DNA of 64,000 bases from Gammaproteobacteria bacterium (GTDB taxonomy: Bacteria; Pseudomonadota; Gammaproteobacteria; SZUA-140). Shown here piece by piece: positions 62,064 through 64,000 of the stretch; position 1 is the stretch's first letter; every line of letters starts with the position of its first letter. The notes below the pieces were generated by a model. It saw only the letters and a program-made list of their open reading frames with translations, searched no databases and was not told where the DNA came from. A program made the translations under genes and the position numbers. The stretch lies in contig JADJWH010000001.1 in NCBI GenBank assembly GCA_016716465.1, forward strand, positions 310,001 through 374,000, given 5' to 3'.

Positions 62064-63263
62064 ATGCTGACGGATACCAAGCTCCGAAATTTGAAGCCCC
62101 AGGACAAGCTCTACAAGGTGAACGACCGCGATGGGCTCTATGTGGCGGTGACACCAGCGGGAGGTATCTCCTTCAGATACAACTATTCGATTAGCGGTCG
62201 ACAGGAGACGCTGACGATAGGCCGGTATGGCAAGCGTGGCGTCACGCTTTCAGAAGCGCGAGAACGCGTCAGCGAAGCAAAGAAGATGATTGCGGCAGGG
62301 AAGTCACCGGCCAGGGAAAAGGCGCGTGACAAGAAGCGCGTGAAGAATGCCGAGACGTTCGGTGCATGGGCCGAAAAATGGCTGCGCGGCTATCAGATGG
62401 CTGAGTCGACACGCGACATGCGCAAGTCAGTCTACAACCGTGAGTTGAAGAAGCGGTTTGGCAATCAGAAATTGTCCGAGATTACCCATGAGGATCTCCG
62501 GGCAGTGACTGATTCCATCGTCGAAAGAGGGGCTCCGGCAACAGCAGTTCATGCTCGTGAAGTAGTGTTGCAGGTTTTTCGTTGGGCAATTGAGCGCGGG
62601 CAGAAAGTAGAGAACCCGGCGGAACTGGTTCGCCCTACCAGTATCGCCAGATTCGAGCCGCGCGATCGGGCATTGAGTCCTGCTGAAATTGGTCTGATGT
62701 ATCGGTATATGGATCGAGTCGGAACGTCGCCGCAATATAGAGCCGCGATAAAACTGCTGTTGCTGACCATGGTGAGAAAATCCGAGCTGTCCAATGCCAC
62801 CTGGGCTGAGATCAATTTCAGCGAGGCTCTTTGGACTATTCCGAAAGAGCGAATGAAGCGCAGAAACCCGCACCTGGTGTATCTGTCACGTCAGGCTCTG
62901 GACATCTTTATCGCTTTAAAGACCTTTGCAGGTGGATCCGTATTTGTGCTCCCCTCGCGCTATGACTCAGACATCCCGATGAGCGCCGCTACCTTGAACC
63001 GCGTTCTGGCATTGACGTATCAGGCGGCCCAGAAAGACGGCGAACAGCTCAGCAAATTTGGCCCGCACGATCTGCGTCGTACAGCCAGCACCCTATTGCA
63101 TGAAGCCGGCTATAACACTGATTGGATTGAAAAGTGTCTTGCCCACGAGCAGAAAGGCGTGCGGGCAATCTATAACAAAGCCGAATACCGGGAGCAACGA
63201 GCTGCAATGTTACAAGATTGGGCGGATATGATTAACGAGTGGACTAACGTGAAGCGGCAGTAA
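62064..63263 (+). CDS. P4-type tyrosine integrase
   Basis: A 399-residue site-specific recombinase. An N-terminal DUF4102 arm-binding domain (about residues 1-90, LTDTKLRNLKP, RYGKRGVTLSEARE) precedes a core-binding domain and the catalytic domain with Arg238 (TMVRKSEL), His335-x-x-Arg338 (HDLRRT), His361 (LAHEQKG) and nucleophile Tyr370 (AIYNKAEY). All catalytic residues are present, so it is probably active. ATG 62064 follows AGGGGAGGA; GTG 62061 is adjacent. Its GC content is lower than upstream genes, and it starts about 300 bp from the guaA end. Confidence 0.93.
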   Translation: MLTDTKLRNLKPQDKLYKVNDRDGLYVAVTPAGGISFRYNYSISGRQETLTIGRYGKRGVTLSEARERVSEAKKMIAAGKSPAREKARDKKRVKNAETFGAWAEKWLRGYQMAESTRDMRKSVYNRELKKRFGNQKLSEITHEDLRAVTDSIVERGAPATAVHAREVVLQVFRWAIERGQKVENPAELVRPTSIARFEPRDRALSPAEIGLMYRYMDRVGTSPQYRAAIKLLLLTMVRKSELSNATWAEINFSEALWTIPKERMKRRNPHLVYLSRQALDIFIALKTFAGGSVFVLPSRYDSDIPMSAATLNRVLALTYQAAQKDGEQLSKFGPHDLRRTASTLLHEAGYNTDWIEKCLAHEQKGVRAIYNKAEYREQRAAMLQDWADMINEWTNVKRQ

Positions 63264-63878
63264 ATTTTAGTAACTGAGGCCCGATCAGACACACAATGCC
63301 TGATTCCAAAGCGGACGTAGGCGATCGTCGGCTTTGGGCGGCTGCCGGCCAAAAAGCGACCACTCGGCCGGGAAATCCGAACGTCCGCTTTCCGTCGATG
63401 CGGTAACCCTCCACCCTACGTGACAACTGCACGATTCCAAGAGGCTTAGCTGCTCGACTCGATGCAGGATGGTAGCGGGGGCAGGATATGCTCTGTTCCG
63501 ACAGTTCCTATGCGAATTCATCTAAAGTAACCTCACTCTGTCAATAGACGCAAGCGCACCGGTACGGATTTTTTATCATACAAGACAGTGCACTCCAGAT
63601 AGTATTTACGCCATCAAGGATTGTACAACTTGACCAAAGGCTGAGCGTTCGCGATGTTTGATAACTCTGCGTATTCTTCTCAATTTACGCGCGCAGGCGC
63701 AGCGTAGGAGATACTCGCCAAAGGCCTAAGTATTCTCGCTATGCAGCAGGAGACGGCTGGAAAACCAATGCAATGTTGGCTCAATATGCAAAAGTGATCG
63801 ACGCGCTACACGGTGGTTCTGCGGAACTCGATGAGAAGTGCGGGCGAAGCCTGATCATGAATTAAGGAGAAATACAAC
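63264..63878. other. poorly coding stretch inside the integrated element
   Basis: Over 600 bp without a convincing intact gene. Base composition changes along it. Near the end, a frame from about 63672 to the TAA at 63865 reads plausibly protein-like (VGDTRQRPKYSRYAAGDGW, then TNAMLAQYAKVIDALHG) but has no good start codon. It may be the remnant of a degraded gene. I see no tRNA or attachment site repeat of the guaA end. Confidence 0.4.
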
Positions 63879-64000
63879 GTGAATTTCGGAATCTACCATA
63901 AGGCCCTTTTGGCTACGACCTTTTTGGTTTCTTCATCGGTTCTTGCCGACGATCTTATTCAAGTTGATTTTCCTGCACCCGAATCCTCCTGCTCGTCAGG
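63879..64000 (+). CDS. exported protein, truncated by the window end
   Basis: The first 40 codons of a gene running off the window. GTG 63879 is preceded by AAGGAGA at 63864-63870, eight bases away. The translation has a signal peptide (KALLATTFLVSSSVLA, cleavage near residue 25) followed by DDLIQVDFPAPESSC. Too little is present to name a family. As cargo of the guaA-linked element it may be recently acquired. Confidence 0.6.
   Translation, partial: MNFGIYHKALLATTFLVSSSVLADDLIQVDFPAPESSCSS

Overview
The window is a GC-rich bacterial chromosome segment with the gene content and order of a gammaproteobacterium, probably of the Chromatiales or a related sulfur-oxidiser-like lineage. The evidence is a set of conserved gammaproteobacterial blocks: ratA-rnfH beside smpB; bamE divergent from fur, with recN and nadK nearby; hrcA-grpE-dnaK-dnaJ-dapB; ffh followed by rpsP-rimM-trmD-rplS; suhB divergent from trmJ-cysE-iscR; ndk-rlmN-pilW-rodZ-ispG-hisS-yfgM-bamB-der; and xseA, guaB, guaA. 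The species cannot be fixed from the sequence alone.

Layout. 0-2.7 kb: a LigB-type dioxygenase and a TPR-sulfotransferase. 2.9-4.7 kb, minus strand: smpB, then the tmRNA gene ssrA, then a LAGLIDADG homing-endonuclease gene. The ssrA T-loop is interrupted by a 279-nt group I intron, and the endonuclease gene lies outside the intron, about 40 bp past the tmRNA 3' end. 5-18.5 kb: housekeeping genes for envelope assembly, iron regulation, DNA repair, the HrcA-associated chaperone cluster and lysine biosynthesis, plus two membrane proteins. 18.7-25.6 kb: a cyclic-nucleotide phosphodiesterase-like hydrolase, ffh, the S16/L19 operon, xerD and dsbC. 25.6-36 kb, minus strand: an AddAB-like helicase-nuclease pair, a ferredoxin, a mutS broken by two frameshifts, and a sulfurtransferase. 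36-50.4 kb: suhB, trmJ, cysE, an iscR-iscS-iscA cluster without iscU, and the long ndk-to-der block. 50.4-61.8 kb: a B12-dependent ribonucleotide reductase, carbonic anhydrase, several exported proteins, an M23 peptidase, xseA, guaB and guaA. 61.8-64 kb: the left end of an integrated element at the 3' end of guaA, with a tyrosine integrase, repeated sites upstream of it, a poorly coding stretch, and the start of an exported protein cut off by the window edge.

The genes mostly serve core functions. smpB, its tmRNA partner and the adjacent homing gene form one trans-translation plus selfish-element locus. cysE, iscR, iscS and iscA link cysteine supply to Fe-S assembly, and a near-consensus IscR box overlaps the cysE stop codon. 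A perfect or near-perfect 24-26 bp palindrome (half-site GGGGACAGATTT or a close variant) occurs six times, always just past gene ends. The main points for a second look are the intron-bearing ssrA with its external endonuclease, the doubly frameshifted mutS, the palindrome family, and the guaA-linked element.
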